Source: Chrysomallon squamiferum (Eukaryota > Mollusca > Gastropoda > Neomphalida > Peltospiridae). From it: a stretch of 62,500 nucleotides of DNA. Where the stretch lies: the NCBI GenBank assembly GCA_012295275.1, contig CM022673.1, positions 9,575,788 through 9,638,287 on the forward strand. Reading direction: 5' to 3'. Below the pieces are notes generated by a model that saw nothing but the letters and a program-made list of their open reading frames with translations, had not been told where the DNA came from and ran no database searches. The position numbers and the translations under genes were made by a program. Shown one piece after another: positions 51,761-61,973 of this stretch (positions are counted from its first letter, which is position 1; every line of letters starts with the position of its first letter).

Positions 51761-52843
51761 TGACTTATCAGTCATCTTGTTTGCACTGTTGTGGTTATTT
51801 CCCCTTCCAAGTAGAGCCCACAGGAGGATAAAAAATATCACCACCACCAAAAGAAATAAGGTTAAAAAAAAAAAACATTATAAAAAAAGAAAAAAGAAAG
51901 AAAGATCTGTTTTGTTGCAATTATTTCTCTTCAGTAGTGACATTCAGGTAACTAACAGAAAGATTTGTATATAATGAACAAGTTATCTATTTTCAGGAAA
52001 TTGTTATTGAAAAGTCTGTTAATTCTATTCAAAATTTTATCTTGACACTCAAAATATACGCTTACTAATAAAAATAAATACTAACATAGCTTATGCATAA
52101 AATGGTTTTGGATTTTAAGATACTCTATATATTTTCCAGGTTAATGGGTTTCATAAACAAAAACTGTATATTAATAAACGTAACTACATAATTAACATTA
52201 CATTTCAACTTACTTAACAGAAATATATCTTTAAACATTTGGAAGTTTCTTGTCTTTATATTTGAAAAAAAGTCTCTTCCACTAATGAGGATATTTTTTG
52301 TTTAAAATTGCACACACTGTATAATCTGGGTTGGCTGTGCAAACATAAACTAATCCAACTTGCAGTGGAATATGGCTGGCTTCGGGTTGATTCATATTCA
52401 GTTGTTTGTTTACAACATAGTTGCAGATATTTTAATCAGTTGTGTTGTAACCTAATAAAACTTGAGTTCAGCATTTTTTCAAAAACATTTTTTGCCTGTA
52501 TTATATATAGAATACTTCTGTAACATGAAATATAAAAAAAAAAAAAAAAAGAGAAAACCCATATGAAAATAATAATAATAATAATAATAATAACAGCAAC
52601 AAAACAACAACAATAATAATGAAATTAATAATAATAATAATAATAGTTAAATAAACAAATAAATAAATAAATCTGTTTTTTAATTTAAGAATTAAAAAAA
52701 AGAATGTAAATACTAATTTACTCCAGGTGTCTTTTATATAAAACCACTTCAGCTTTATATCATTTTGTTTTTTTGAAAACAGAATGTGCTTTTAATGCAT
52801 ATGACAGGTTTATCTTGATTATTGAATTATTTTTTTTAAATCA

Positions 52844-52875
<32 letters not shown>

Positions 52876-53727
52876 TAATTACCTCAGTTTGTGTTTGGTC
52901 TTCTTCAAGTTTTATCTGAATCACAGACCTGCTTCTAACAGCTTGTACAACATTAGTAATAAAAAAATAGATGTGCAGGAAACTTTAATTTAGAAAAATA
53001 ACAAATACCTGTATTTATGTACAAGTAATAAATTCTCAAGTACATAGCTTTTAGATACAAATAATAAAAAAAAAAAAAGTATAATTGTTTATCAATAATC
53101 TAAGAATTATTCTCAAAAAAGGAATGGTACAGACATGGATAATTCAGATTGGGAAAAGTTTGTTTTAAAAAGCTGAACTCAGTTTTATAGTTAGCTATGT
53201 TTAGATGATTTGGTTAGTATTGTTGTAATATATCACATGCTTTTTATATTTCTTCTCTGAAAGTTTAAATGATTGGTTGCATAATTCTAGTTTTTATAAT
53301 GTTGTTGTTATATCATTCTACTGTAGTTTTCTAAAGTTTCATTGATTAGTTGTATAATTTCATTTAAATTTACAGAATGATTTCTATAATAGTTACATTT
53401 ATCTAATTTCATTTTTTATCAGGATTTTAATTTTTTTTTTTTATAAATGTTTGTAAGTGGCATGGATCGCAATAAAAAGTTTTAACAAATTTACTTTTTA
53501 CATCTGAAAATTGCTTTCAACTAATAGAAGTTCAGTACAGAATAGAAATATATATAAAAAATTAGGTTAATGTTATTTTCTGCTTTGTCAAATTGTACGA
53601 CATTATTACTTTTAATTCTAATTCAGACTTGCAAAATAGATTTCAGAATTACAATTTTACTACATCTAAAAAATTACATGTACAAAATTATTATTATTAT
53701 TAACATATATATTTTAAAATTTTCTAG

Positions 53728-54776
53728 GGATCCTCCTTATGCAGATAACAGAAACAGTTTCCAAATTCCACCAGAGATGGGTCCCTCTCCATACCAGGGT
53801 GGAGATCCTGCATACCCTCAGTATGAAGACCGATACCCAGAACCGCAGTATCCAGACCAGCCAGATGAAATACAAAACCCAGGCTCTCCGGTCAGAGATC
53901 TTTACAATGGTGCAAATCGCCCAGACAACTTTGACAGATACGGAGACCAGCCTCAGGTTCCTGATGACCAGTTCCAGCATCCAGAACCTCTAGACCACAG
54001 CAGAGATCAATCATACAACAATGATGACTATGGAAACAGACCTCATCAGTACTATGATGACCAGGCTGGGAACAGGTATCCCAATAACGAACCGAGTTAC
54101 AGTGAAGATCCTAGAGATCCTCAAAATTACGGTGATTATCCTAATGATTCCTTTCCGGGACCCACTGCCCCTGGGGACAGGTACAGTTACCAGGATCCCT
54201 TGCGGGACCAGTATCCTGGACATCCTCAAGAACAGTTTGGTTCTGCTCCTCTTGGTGAAGATAATGCACCATACAACAGCAGTTATCCTAATGACTCTAT
54301 AAACAATGAGCCACGCTATCGTGATAGTGTTGATCATCCAGATGATCCATACAGGAACAGGGATGTTCCAGAGGATCCTTACAGGAGCAGGGATGTTCCA
54401 GAGGATCCTTACAGGAGCAGCGATATTCCAGAAGATTCTTTCAGGAATAGAGAAATTCCAGAGGATCCTTACAGGAGCAGGGATGTTCCAGAGGATCCTT
54501 ACAGGAACAGGGATCTTCCGGAGGATCCTTACAGGAATAGAGATCCAGATTTGTATGGTACACATTCACCTGGACCAAATGTTAATGATAATCACAGGGA
54601 TTATCATGATCCATATGCTGATCATCCTGGAGATGATCCAAATTTGATTCACAGGATGGAAGGATTACCGCCTTTGAGACAAGACCCATTTGCTGATGAT
54701 CCTTTCCAGCAGAAACAGGAAGCTTTGCAGCCTGCTGAGGAAGATCCATATCATCGTGGACCATCACCTTCTCAAG
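53728..54776 (+). CDS. CTNND: Catenin long exon: Asp/Pro/Tyr/Arg-rich region with decapeptide repeats
   Basis: Acceptor TTTTCTAG ends at 53727. Donor CAAG/GTCAGT with an in-frame TAA just inside the intron. Phase 2 in, 1 out; 349 full codons. The open frame runs left to 53570, but the acceptor and upstream phase place the exon start at 53728. Composition is strongly biased to D, P, Y, R, N, Q and E, so it is intrinsically disordered. Seven 10-residue units (consensus D-V-P-E-D-P-Y-R-S/N-R) lie at 54331-54540. No vertebrate p120 exon of this length or content is known to me, so this looks like a lineage-specific expansion of the phosphorylation-rich N-terminal half. Confidence 0.92.
54331..54540 (+). 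repeat. Seven in-frame 30-bp tandem repeats in catenin CDS
   Basis: Units of exactly 30 bp in perfect register. Six keep Tyr in the P-Y-R core and the fourth reads DSFRNR (Phe). Predicted residues about 489-558. Confidence 0.97.
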
Positions 54777-55442
54777 GTCAGTAAACTTTGAGTGTTTTTA
54801 CATAGTAAACAGAATGCATGGTCACTAGCGATACTGAAATATGCAGTGTGGTTGTATTGAAAAGTAAAGCCCTGTTGGTTGCATTTAATCCATTTAGATG
54901 TCTGATCTTTTAAAATAGACTTTAGGTTTGTTGTAGATCTGTTACACAGGCTTTTAATAGACTGTTATTTACTGTATTTAATGTTTGTGATAAACTGACA
55001 GAAAATAATTAATTTTGTTTTCAGAACTGGATAGGGGGATTTATATATATTGATATGGAATATGTTTGGAGTCATATTGTAATCATAATTATTTATTTTT
55101 CTGTTATATTAGCTGAGAGATAACCAGTGAGGTAGAAGTCTCTAATTAATTTATATAATAATTAAGTATATTTAAATTAAGGATTCAGGTACATATTTCA
55201 TGTATATAATGAAATGTTAACTATTGTTTATAAATACATGTATACTTTTTCTTAAACACATTAATAAATTTATTTATATAGTTATTTTCACTTCACCAAT
55301 ACCATTTGGAGTTACTGTTACCAAATGACAACTTTGTTACATATAATTTCGTAACTATTTAATCCTTCAAATAATAATTTTCTGTCAGTTTCTGTGGTGA
55401 TTAGTTGCATGCCAGTACAAACAGCTGTACACTTGTCTTCAG
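54777..55442. other. Catenin intron, 666 bp
   Basis: AT-rich, no notable element. Confidence 0.8.
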
Positions 55443-55672
55443 GTCCAGCTCCATATGAAGACCAGGGTCCCCCGGGGCCCCAGTACAATGATCAGTCATA
55501 CGACGACAGGGACGGCCCGCCTGCTCCGTATGACTCCAGTGCCCCACCTCACTATGATTACCAGGACAACCAGGTTCCACTGTACCCGGAGGAAGAGGGC
55601 CCTCTGTTAGGAGCTCCAGCTGACCGTTTTCTGATGGCCGACGTACTCCATCAGACACTGGCAGGCCTGGTT
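55443..55672 (+). CDS. CTNND: Catenin exon leading into the armadillo domain; apparent 1-nt frame break
   Basis: Acceptor TGTCTTCAG ends at 55442 and a strong donor GTT/GTAAGT follows 55672. Phase 1 in. It encodes GPAPYEDQGPPG, further Tyr/Pro/Asp-rich sequence and PEEEGPLLGAPADRF. Read straight through it ends in phase 0, but the next exon needs phase 1. From 55631 the +2 frame reads SDGRRTPSDTGRPG and ends in phase 1; it resembles the RRTGTPSDP segment of vertebrate CTNND1. That frame carries a TGA at 55621-55623, so the break must lie between there and 55633. The TTTT run at 55627-55630 (one T short) is the obvious place. Confidence 0.85.
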
Positions 55673-56311
55673 GTAAGTCACATTAAACTATGATACATCC
55701 GTTTTTGTCTTGAAGTATAGCTGTTCTGCATACAGAACAAATACAGTTTCATTGCTTTTGAACAAAGGTTTTAATTTTTTTTTATTTTTTTTTTTTTAAA
55801 GAGTATGTACAAGAAAGAATTAGTCTAAACAGCATTGTTTATTCTTGTTAGTAAAAATGGTGTTCTAAAAACCAGACTGAATACAGCTTATAAACTATCA
55901 GGTTACATTTCTGTTATTATTAATTAAAATTGTTTTTTTTAGTTAAATTGTATCTAGATTTTGTAATGGTATTGACAACAAACATAAATATATTTCATAT
56001 ACCTATTCTTGTTAGATTGGTAGCTATGAAAAAAACAAAACAAAAAAAATAGCCTAAATATATTTTATAAATGTTTGACTTATAAATGTTTGGTGCTTGT
56101 TAAAAACAGCATTGGTGATGCTAACAAAAGTTCTAAATATAATTGGATACTACCATGTTATTATAATTATGTATTATTATTATCATTATTTATACAACAG
56201 TGAATTTGTGAATTTGTGTGCAACAGTTTTAAATTAGATTTTATATGTGTGTGTGCATGTTCACAATTTGTTATTCTAGCTAGCATTTGAGTTTTGGCTG
56301 AAATACACTTT

Positions 56312-56790
56312 AATATGATGATGATGATGATGATGATATTGATAATAATAGTAATTATAATTAATCATAATTACAATAATAGTAACAATTTAAAAAAATA
56401 ATTAATAAAGGCAATAATAATAAAAGTAAGAATAACCACATAACAACAACAACAACAACAACAACAACAGTAATAATATTAGTAGTAAAGATAATAGCTA
56501 TTATGATTAATTTAAGCCAGTAATAATAATAATAATAATAATAACAAAATAATAATAATATAAAATATGTTGATATTAGTCCTAATAATATTAATAAAAA
56601 CAATAATAATAAAAGTAAGAATAACATCATAACAACAACAGTAATAATACTAATAGTAAAAATAATTATGATTATGATTATTTTGCCAGTAATGATGATA
56701 ATAATAATAATAATAATAATGATAATAATAATAACAGTAATAATAATAGTCTTTAACTTACCCATGATGATGATGATATCAAAATACAAC
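56312..56790. repeat. Imperfect AAT/AAC/GAT repeat tract
   Basis: Nearly 480 bp of interrupted trinucleotide repeats. It gives a 142-codon minus-strand open frame of Ile/Leu that is an artefact. Confidence 0.9.
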
Positions 56791-57476
56791 CTTCAGAATT
56801 CAGAAAATAAAAAAACCCTGCAGCCAATTTTCCTTTCATAGACAGGCAATGATGCTATGAAATGGAGAGTAATTTATTAATTATCTGTTGACAGTCAGGC
56901 TGTTTTAAAATAATTTTCAAACTATTCCATAACAGTCCTCTCAGACAGGGCCATGTTGCTACATCGTTGATTATGTTTTGTCACTGGCTCATCACAATAA
57001 GCCAAACGTTGCTACATGTTTGGATGAATACTGGCTTTGTTTTCCCGTGACCCAACATGCCATTGTACTTTCAAGTTGTCATTATCAGTGAGAAATTCTT
57101 GGCATTCCATGTGTAAGAGCACTTTAGTCTTCTTCATGTAAAAGTCTGTCTTCTTGTACTGCCAAAATGTCCACTGAGGCCCATGCAGGAAACAGGTTTC
57201 ATTTTAGCTTTTCATGTAAGTCCTATGGTTTTGTTAGCTTTTATCTAGTGACATGGGTTACAGTGTGTTTTTGAATAGTTTTAGCATGTTTATATGTGAA
57301 ATGCTATTAAGTTATAAAGTAATGTATAGAGTTTAGGTGTATATGTGAGAATTTTATTTTATAATTAAGCATATTTGAAGATAAATTTGTATTCTAATTT
57401 AGTTTACCTTAATAGTTTGAACTTTATGAATAAATGACATATTTTGTCTTTTATTATGCTACATAATTTTTAATTG

Positions 57477-57514
<38 letters not shown>

Positions 57515-57920
57515 TATTTATTTTTTATTATTATTATTTTTTTAATTGTGCAAGTTCTTGATGAATAAATAAGCTATGTATAAATATCAGTAAAGTTGTT
57601 AATGTTACCCATTGTTTTAGAAACAGATCTATGTACAATGATCCCAACATTTTATTACTTTCAAAATATCCATTTATCTGTTCGATATCATCCACAGAGT
57701 TTTATTAACTTTTTATTTGAACAACTTATATTTTTATATATTAATATTTTAAAACATACTCTTAAGAGCATTTATTGGTAAAGTTATTATATACTAAAAT
57801 TATCATTTTGAATAACTGTCTTGGATAATTATTTTATATTGAAGTGCTAGAAAATACTGTGAAGCCATGAAGTGGCCACAGGATTTAAATATATTTTTGA
57901 ATGCATGTATAAATGGGTAT

Positions 57921-57927
57921 TATCATT

Positions 57928-57959
<32 letters not shown>

Positions 57960-57960
57960 A
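57921..57960. repeat. (ATC)n microsatellite
   Basis: About 12 ATC units. Confidence 0.95.
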
Positions 57961-58131
57961 AATTAATAATGTATTTATGTATGTATATTCTTTTGAAAAA
58001 AGTGTAATAATTATTTACACAAAACAGAATGTATAATAAATTAGTAATAATTTTTTTTTTTTTTAGAAACTGAAGAATATGAAAATTAATCACATAACTT
58101 TAAAAAATTGTACCAAAATTTGTTGTTGTAG

Positions 58132-58267
58132 CACTGAGGTGGAGGAACCCAGACTTGCAGGAAGTAATAGATTACCTCAGTCACTACGACGCCAACGTCA
58201 AAGCCCATGCTGCTGCTTATCTACAACATCTCTGCTTTATGGATGATGGCATTAAAGCCAAAACAAG
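58132..58267 (+). CDS. CTNND: Catenin exon: first armadillo repeat
   Basis: Acceptor TTGTTGTAG ends at 58131; donor ACAAG/GTAATA; phase 1 in, 2 out. It encodes RWRNPDLQEVIDYL, AAAYLQHLCF and DDGIKAKT, the hallmark start of the p120-family armadillo domain, in order and without gaps. The only frame with this match needs a phase-1 join to 55672. Confidence 0.96.
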
Positions 58268-58772
58268 GTAATATATAGAGCACAACAAACTGACATATGT
58301 CAAGGAATCTGTAATTCAGTATATATTCAAGATGAAAAGAAATAATAAATTTTTATTAATAAAGAAATCTAAGACATTTTGAGAAAATGTATTTTTTTTT
58401 CTGATTTTTTTTCTTCTATAAATTAACTAAGTATCATAACTGCTTAATTCTACCTACATTGGTGTATTAACATATTTCATTGGACTTTTTCTTGTTCCAA
58501 CCTGTACTCTGGATCTGATAATATAATTATCTTTTTACTAATAAAAAGTAATAAAAATAGGAACTTTCCTGGCACTATCAGTTTCCTGTATCATTAATTC
58601 AGTCTAGATTTTTAAAATTATTATTACTACTATTTTTTGTTTTTTAATAAATAATTGCATAAAACAATAAATATCACGTTAAATATTAATAGGGAATAAC
58701 AACAACAAAAAAAAAAAAACAGTCACATTTATTTTTTCTTAACTTTAATTTAAAAAAGGTATTCATTTATTG

Positions 58773-58778
58773 TATGTT

Positions 58779-58814
<36 letters not shown>
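58773..58814. repeat. (TA)n microsatellite
   Basis: About 20 TA units. Confidence 0.95.
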
Positions 58815-58819
<5 letters not shown>

Positions 58820-59527
58820 TCTATAGGCCCTCTATACTGTTAAGTTTATTCTTCAGGAATATGTATACATATTTTTTTTATCTTTTTGAAAATAAAAAAA
58901 AGATAACAGTAACAAATGTATGTTATTAGATAACTAGCTGTTTAGTTCATGACGGAAATAATTGTCAGTTTTTTTATTTTTATTTTCATTAAAAAATAAA
59001 ATAAAATAGTTTGTGATCAAAATAATAAATTGATATTAAACATTCTACTAAATAATTTGTGAGCAAATGAAGTGAAAAGAAAAGGAAAAAGAAATAATTT
59101 TAAAAAATCTACCTAACCAATTATCTTAAGTCATTTAATTTTTGTTTTTCTTTTTTCTTTCATTAGTTTAAAAAAGATATGGTAACTATTAAATTACCTT
59201 TTATAGAAAGGACTGAAAATTATTGTGGTTTTTTTGTAGTTTTCTAAGAATTGAATCATTCTGCAAACATGAAGCACTTAGAAAAAAAAAAAAAAAAAAG
59301 ATTTAATTTCTTAATGATTCCAACACATTTTAATGTTAGCAGTTGTCTATCAGTCTTAACAAGTTGTGTAAAAGATGAAATCTGCATCCTCAGCTTTTCA
59401 GATTGTTTTATTGATCACATCAAGAAGTCTTTTTTTAATGTAAACATTACAGTATAAAATTACACAGAACCTTTAATATAGCTGTTACAATACAACAACT
59501 TAAATGAAAAGTGTTTATTTAAAGGTG

Positions 59528-59590
59528 TATTGAGAAATATTGAACCTATGACCTCTAACTTCTGAAGCTAGAGTTAAACCACTGAGGTTG
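59528..59590 (-). repeat. tRNA-derived SINE remnant
   Basis: The minus strand reads ACCTCAGTGGTTTAACTC (A-box-like), then a 5-bp anticodon-type stem CTAGC/GTTAG around a 7-nt loop, then AGGTCATAGGTTCAATA (B-box-like). The order and spacing match the tRNA-like heads of animal SINEs. The acceptor stem is not preserved, so it is not a functional tRNA gene. Confidence 0.45.
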
Positions 59591-60330
59591 CAGTCTCCTC
59601 TTTCTTTATTTAATCTCTTTACTGACTTCACCTGAACCTGTAGTGACCTATAGCATTAATAGTGGACTGAGCTGTAACAGAATCTCTTATGTATCACTTT
59701 CCTATGGGTGCAGTATATTTGCTGGCATCACCTACTTTTACTATAGGTCAGATGTTTTGTCTTCAGATAACACATCTTATACGGGCTAAGGTTATTGAGA
59801 TTTGTATTTTGAAAGTCAACTGGTTGTTTCGTTCTTTAATTCCCAATTTTCAGTTGTGTTTTTTTTCTTCTGTAAAACTGACAAATGGCTTGCACCAGTT
59901 TTGTTTATCTATTTTTCATCAGCTGGTTGCATCAGTGGATCTTCTTCACATCCATCTTGTCTGTTAGCAGTGTCATGATGAGCAACCATTTGTGAAATTA
60001 GAATTTTGAAATCTTGTTTATCTTCTATTTGTAAAATATATTTTTTTTTATCTATGATTTGTTGGGTTTTTTTCCCTGTGTACTCTGAATCAGCTACCAT
60101 TGGCAGTTTAAGTTGTAATTTTTTTTGTGAGGAAAGAGTTTGTCAGGTTCTGATGAATCACTTTACTATTCTTTAGTGGAAATTAATTTCTTTTTTCATC
60201 CATTGTTCCATGTGTATTTTTTGTTGCAAGAAGTTATACATAATGTAATGCTTACTGGCTAAATGACTTCAAAAGCTTATGGAAGTCACAAGCTGTTTTT
60301 ATAGATATATATATATATATACATACATAC

Positions 60331-60493
60331 ACACACAGACAGACAGACAAAGACACCAGCAGAGAAAAAGTTTTTAAAGTTTTGACACCAAACAACAGTT
60401 AATATTAAAGTTTTGAGTTTTCTCCTCTCACCCTCATTTTGTCATTCTCTTTTTCTCTGCTGGTGTCTTTATCTGTCTGTGTGTCTGTGTGTC
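60331..60493. repeat. Long inverted repeat (about 40-bp arms) beside a splice acceptor
   Basis: Left arm 60331-60370 (ACACACAGACAG ... CAGCAGAGAAAAAG) and right arm about 60449-60493 (CTTTTTCTCTGCTG ... CTGTGTGTC) are reverse complements with few mismatches, separated by about 78 nt. The core of about 20 bp around CAGCAGAGAAAAAG is exact. Confidence 0.85.
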
Positions 60494-60548
60494 ATTAAAC
60501 TATTATATCATTGTTTTATGTTCACTGTTGTTTTGTAACTGTCTTCAG

Positions 60549-60669
60549 AGGCCTTGATGGAATCCGTCCTTTGATCAACTTGCTCAGCAATGAGTACCCA
60601 GAGGTTCACAGAAACGCATGTGGTGCTCTGCAAAATCTTTCTTATGGAAAAACCAATGATGAAAATAAG
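60549..60669 (+). CDS. CTNND: Catenin exon: armadillo repeat
   Basis: Acceptor GTCTTCAG ends at 60548; donor AATAAG/GTTTGA, rather weak; phase 2 in, 0 out. It encodes GLDGIRPLINLLSNEY, EVHRNACGALQNLSYGK and TNDENK, matching the second armadillo repeat of the family. Confidence 0.96.
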
Positions 60670-61229
60670 GTTTGAAACTTGATAGTTTTATCACTGTTAG
60701 CAGTAGTAGTAGTAGTAGTGGTAGTGGTCATAGAATTAATTAGTAGATTAGTACTAATAGTAACAGTAGTAGTGTTTTTGTAATGGTCATATAATTAATT
60801 ATCAGTAGTAGTTAATAGTACAAGTAGTAATAGTAGTAGTAGTAGTAGTAGTAGTAATAGCACTGGTATTTGTACTAATAGCAGAAATAATTTGTCAGTA
60901 TTAGTTCTGGTTATAAGAATAATGATGGTGATAGAAGTAATAGAACTTTAATAATATAATTATTATTACTAGTAGCTGCAATATTAAAAAAATAGTAATG
61001 ATAGGGGTAGTTGTGACAGAAGTATATTAAATATTATTATTTGACTTTAATTTTTGATTTATTAATATTTTTTTTTTTTTTTTTTTTTACAGAATTTATT
61101 ATCATTCAGTTTTATGAAATATGCAATCATTATTATTGTTCTTAACAAGCATTTTATTGTCAGTATTAATTATTTTTGTATTTTTGTATATATATATTTT
61201 TTTATTTTTAAGTTATTATTTTGTTACAG
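60670..61229. other. Catenin intron, 560 bp
   Basis: Rich in interrupted AGT repeats (60690-60870) and a T-run near 61070. Confidence 0.8.
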
Positions 61230-61346
61230 AAAGCAATAAAAAATGCTGGAGGTATTCCTGAGTTAATTCGTCTGCTGCGTAAGACCCAGGATGAGGATGT
61301 GAAGGAAAGTGTGACAGGAATTCTGTGGAATCTTTCATCCTGCGAG
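61230..61346 (+). CDS. CTNND: Catenin exon: armadillo repeat
   Basis: Acceptor TTGTTACAG, donor GAG/GTAAAT; 39 codons, phase 0-0. It encodes [20 protein letters not shown] and [11 protein letters not shown], diagnostic for the family. Confidence 0.97.
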
Positions 61347-61827
61347 GTAAATTATTTAATATATTTTAGTGTTTACTGCTTGGTTTAATTCTCTGGTTAA
61401 TTAAAAAAAAAGTGTGTAGGTGGAAGTGAGTTATTTGGGAAATGTTGTTAGGAGGTTTCTGTAATCTGAGATAAATAATTGGTTAAATTGATTTTTTTTT
61501 TGATTTTTTATCAAGTACACTCTCAGTGGCAATGAACTGTAATGAATGGATATTTAATCCCTTGTTGAAGTAGCTGCTTATTTAAATAGAGCAGAACAAA
61601 TGTATAACCAGCAAGTATAAAGTATCACAAAAAGCATGTGTATGCATCATGTACAAACACACACATGCATACACATATTCAAATAAATATATGTGGGATG
61701 TTTAGAAACGTGTACGCATTAATATACAAATTAATTCATAAACTTTTGACACACCCTATCATTGTTGTATAGTTTTGTATACATTGATTATTTTCATAAT
61801 TTTCATTTTTTCTTTTTTTTTAACCAG
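61347..61827. other. Catenin intron, 481 bp
   Basis: AT-rich with short CA/TA runs; nothing else seen. Confidence 0.8.
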
Positions 61828-61973
61828 GATTTGAAGAAGCCTATAATAGACAGTGGTTTAGCTGTTCTTGTCAACTCTGTGATAATTCCACACTCGGGCT
61901 GGGACAGGCTGGGGTCATCTCCAGAACAAGAGCACTGGACAACGGTCTTCAGAAATGCAACAGGTGTCATCAG
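61828..61973 (+). CDS. CTNND: Catenin exon: armadillo repeat with VIIPHSGW motif (last exon in window)
   Basis: Acceptor TTTAACCAG ends at 61827; donor ATCAG/GTGCGT; phase 0 in, 2 out. It encodes [42 protein letters not shown]. The VIIPHSGW motif is near-invariant in p120 relatives. The gene continues beyond the window. Confidence 0.97.

Larger units (their letters stand above)
49337..53727. other. Catenin intron, 4.4 kb
   Basis: Includes four perfect 10-bp units (TGTATATTTC, 50527-50566), an AAT/AAAT array (50864-50962) and a degenerate 36-bp minisatellite (about 51300-51760). No exon supported. Confidence 0.7.
55673..58131. other. Catenin intron, 2.5 kb
   Basis: Contains a long imperfect tract of AAT, AAC and GAT repeats (56312-56790), TTA units near 57480 and CAT units at 57921-57960. 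The block 56810-57230 is more complex and richer in G+C but has no supported exon. Confidence 0.7.
58268..60548. other. Catenin intron, 2.3 kb
   Basis: Holds a TA array (58773-58814), a tRNA-like SINE remnant on the minus strand (59528-59590) and a long hairpin (60331-60493) ending about 55 bp before the next exon. Confidence 0.75.
19398..61973 (+). other. CTNND: Gene C: p120/delta-catenin (armadillo family), 3' end beyond the window
   Basis: CDS join 19444-19551, 26678-26749, 37937-38100, (42714-42749), 48051-48246, 49053-49336, 53728-54776, 55443-55672, 58132-58267, 60549-60669, 61230-61346, 61828-61973, about 886 codons so far. Identity rests on the N-terminal coiled coil (ESAASILKSVKEQ, EAHFEHLTRKLEAE), the SMASISSADE segment shared with vertebrate CTNND2, and armadillo signatures [33 protein letters not shown] and VIIPHSGW. 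Vertebrate paralogues arose from one ancestor, so this invertebrate copy matches features of several (SSC as in CTNND2, WTTVF as in ARVCF). Known role: binds the cadherin juxtamembrane tail, controls cadherin turnover and Rho GTPases. The disordered N-terminal half is unusually long. Remaining armadillo repeats and the C-terminus lie to the right. Confidence 0.95.

Noticed and set aside
54011-54565. 184-codon minus-strand frame opposite the catenin repeat exon
   Set aside because: The 30-bp repeat length is a multiple of three, so an open antisense frame is copied with each unit; the + strand is the family-matched frame.
56361-56789. 142-codon minus-strand frame of Ile and Leu
   Set aside because: Translation of AAT/AAC microsatellites.
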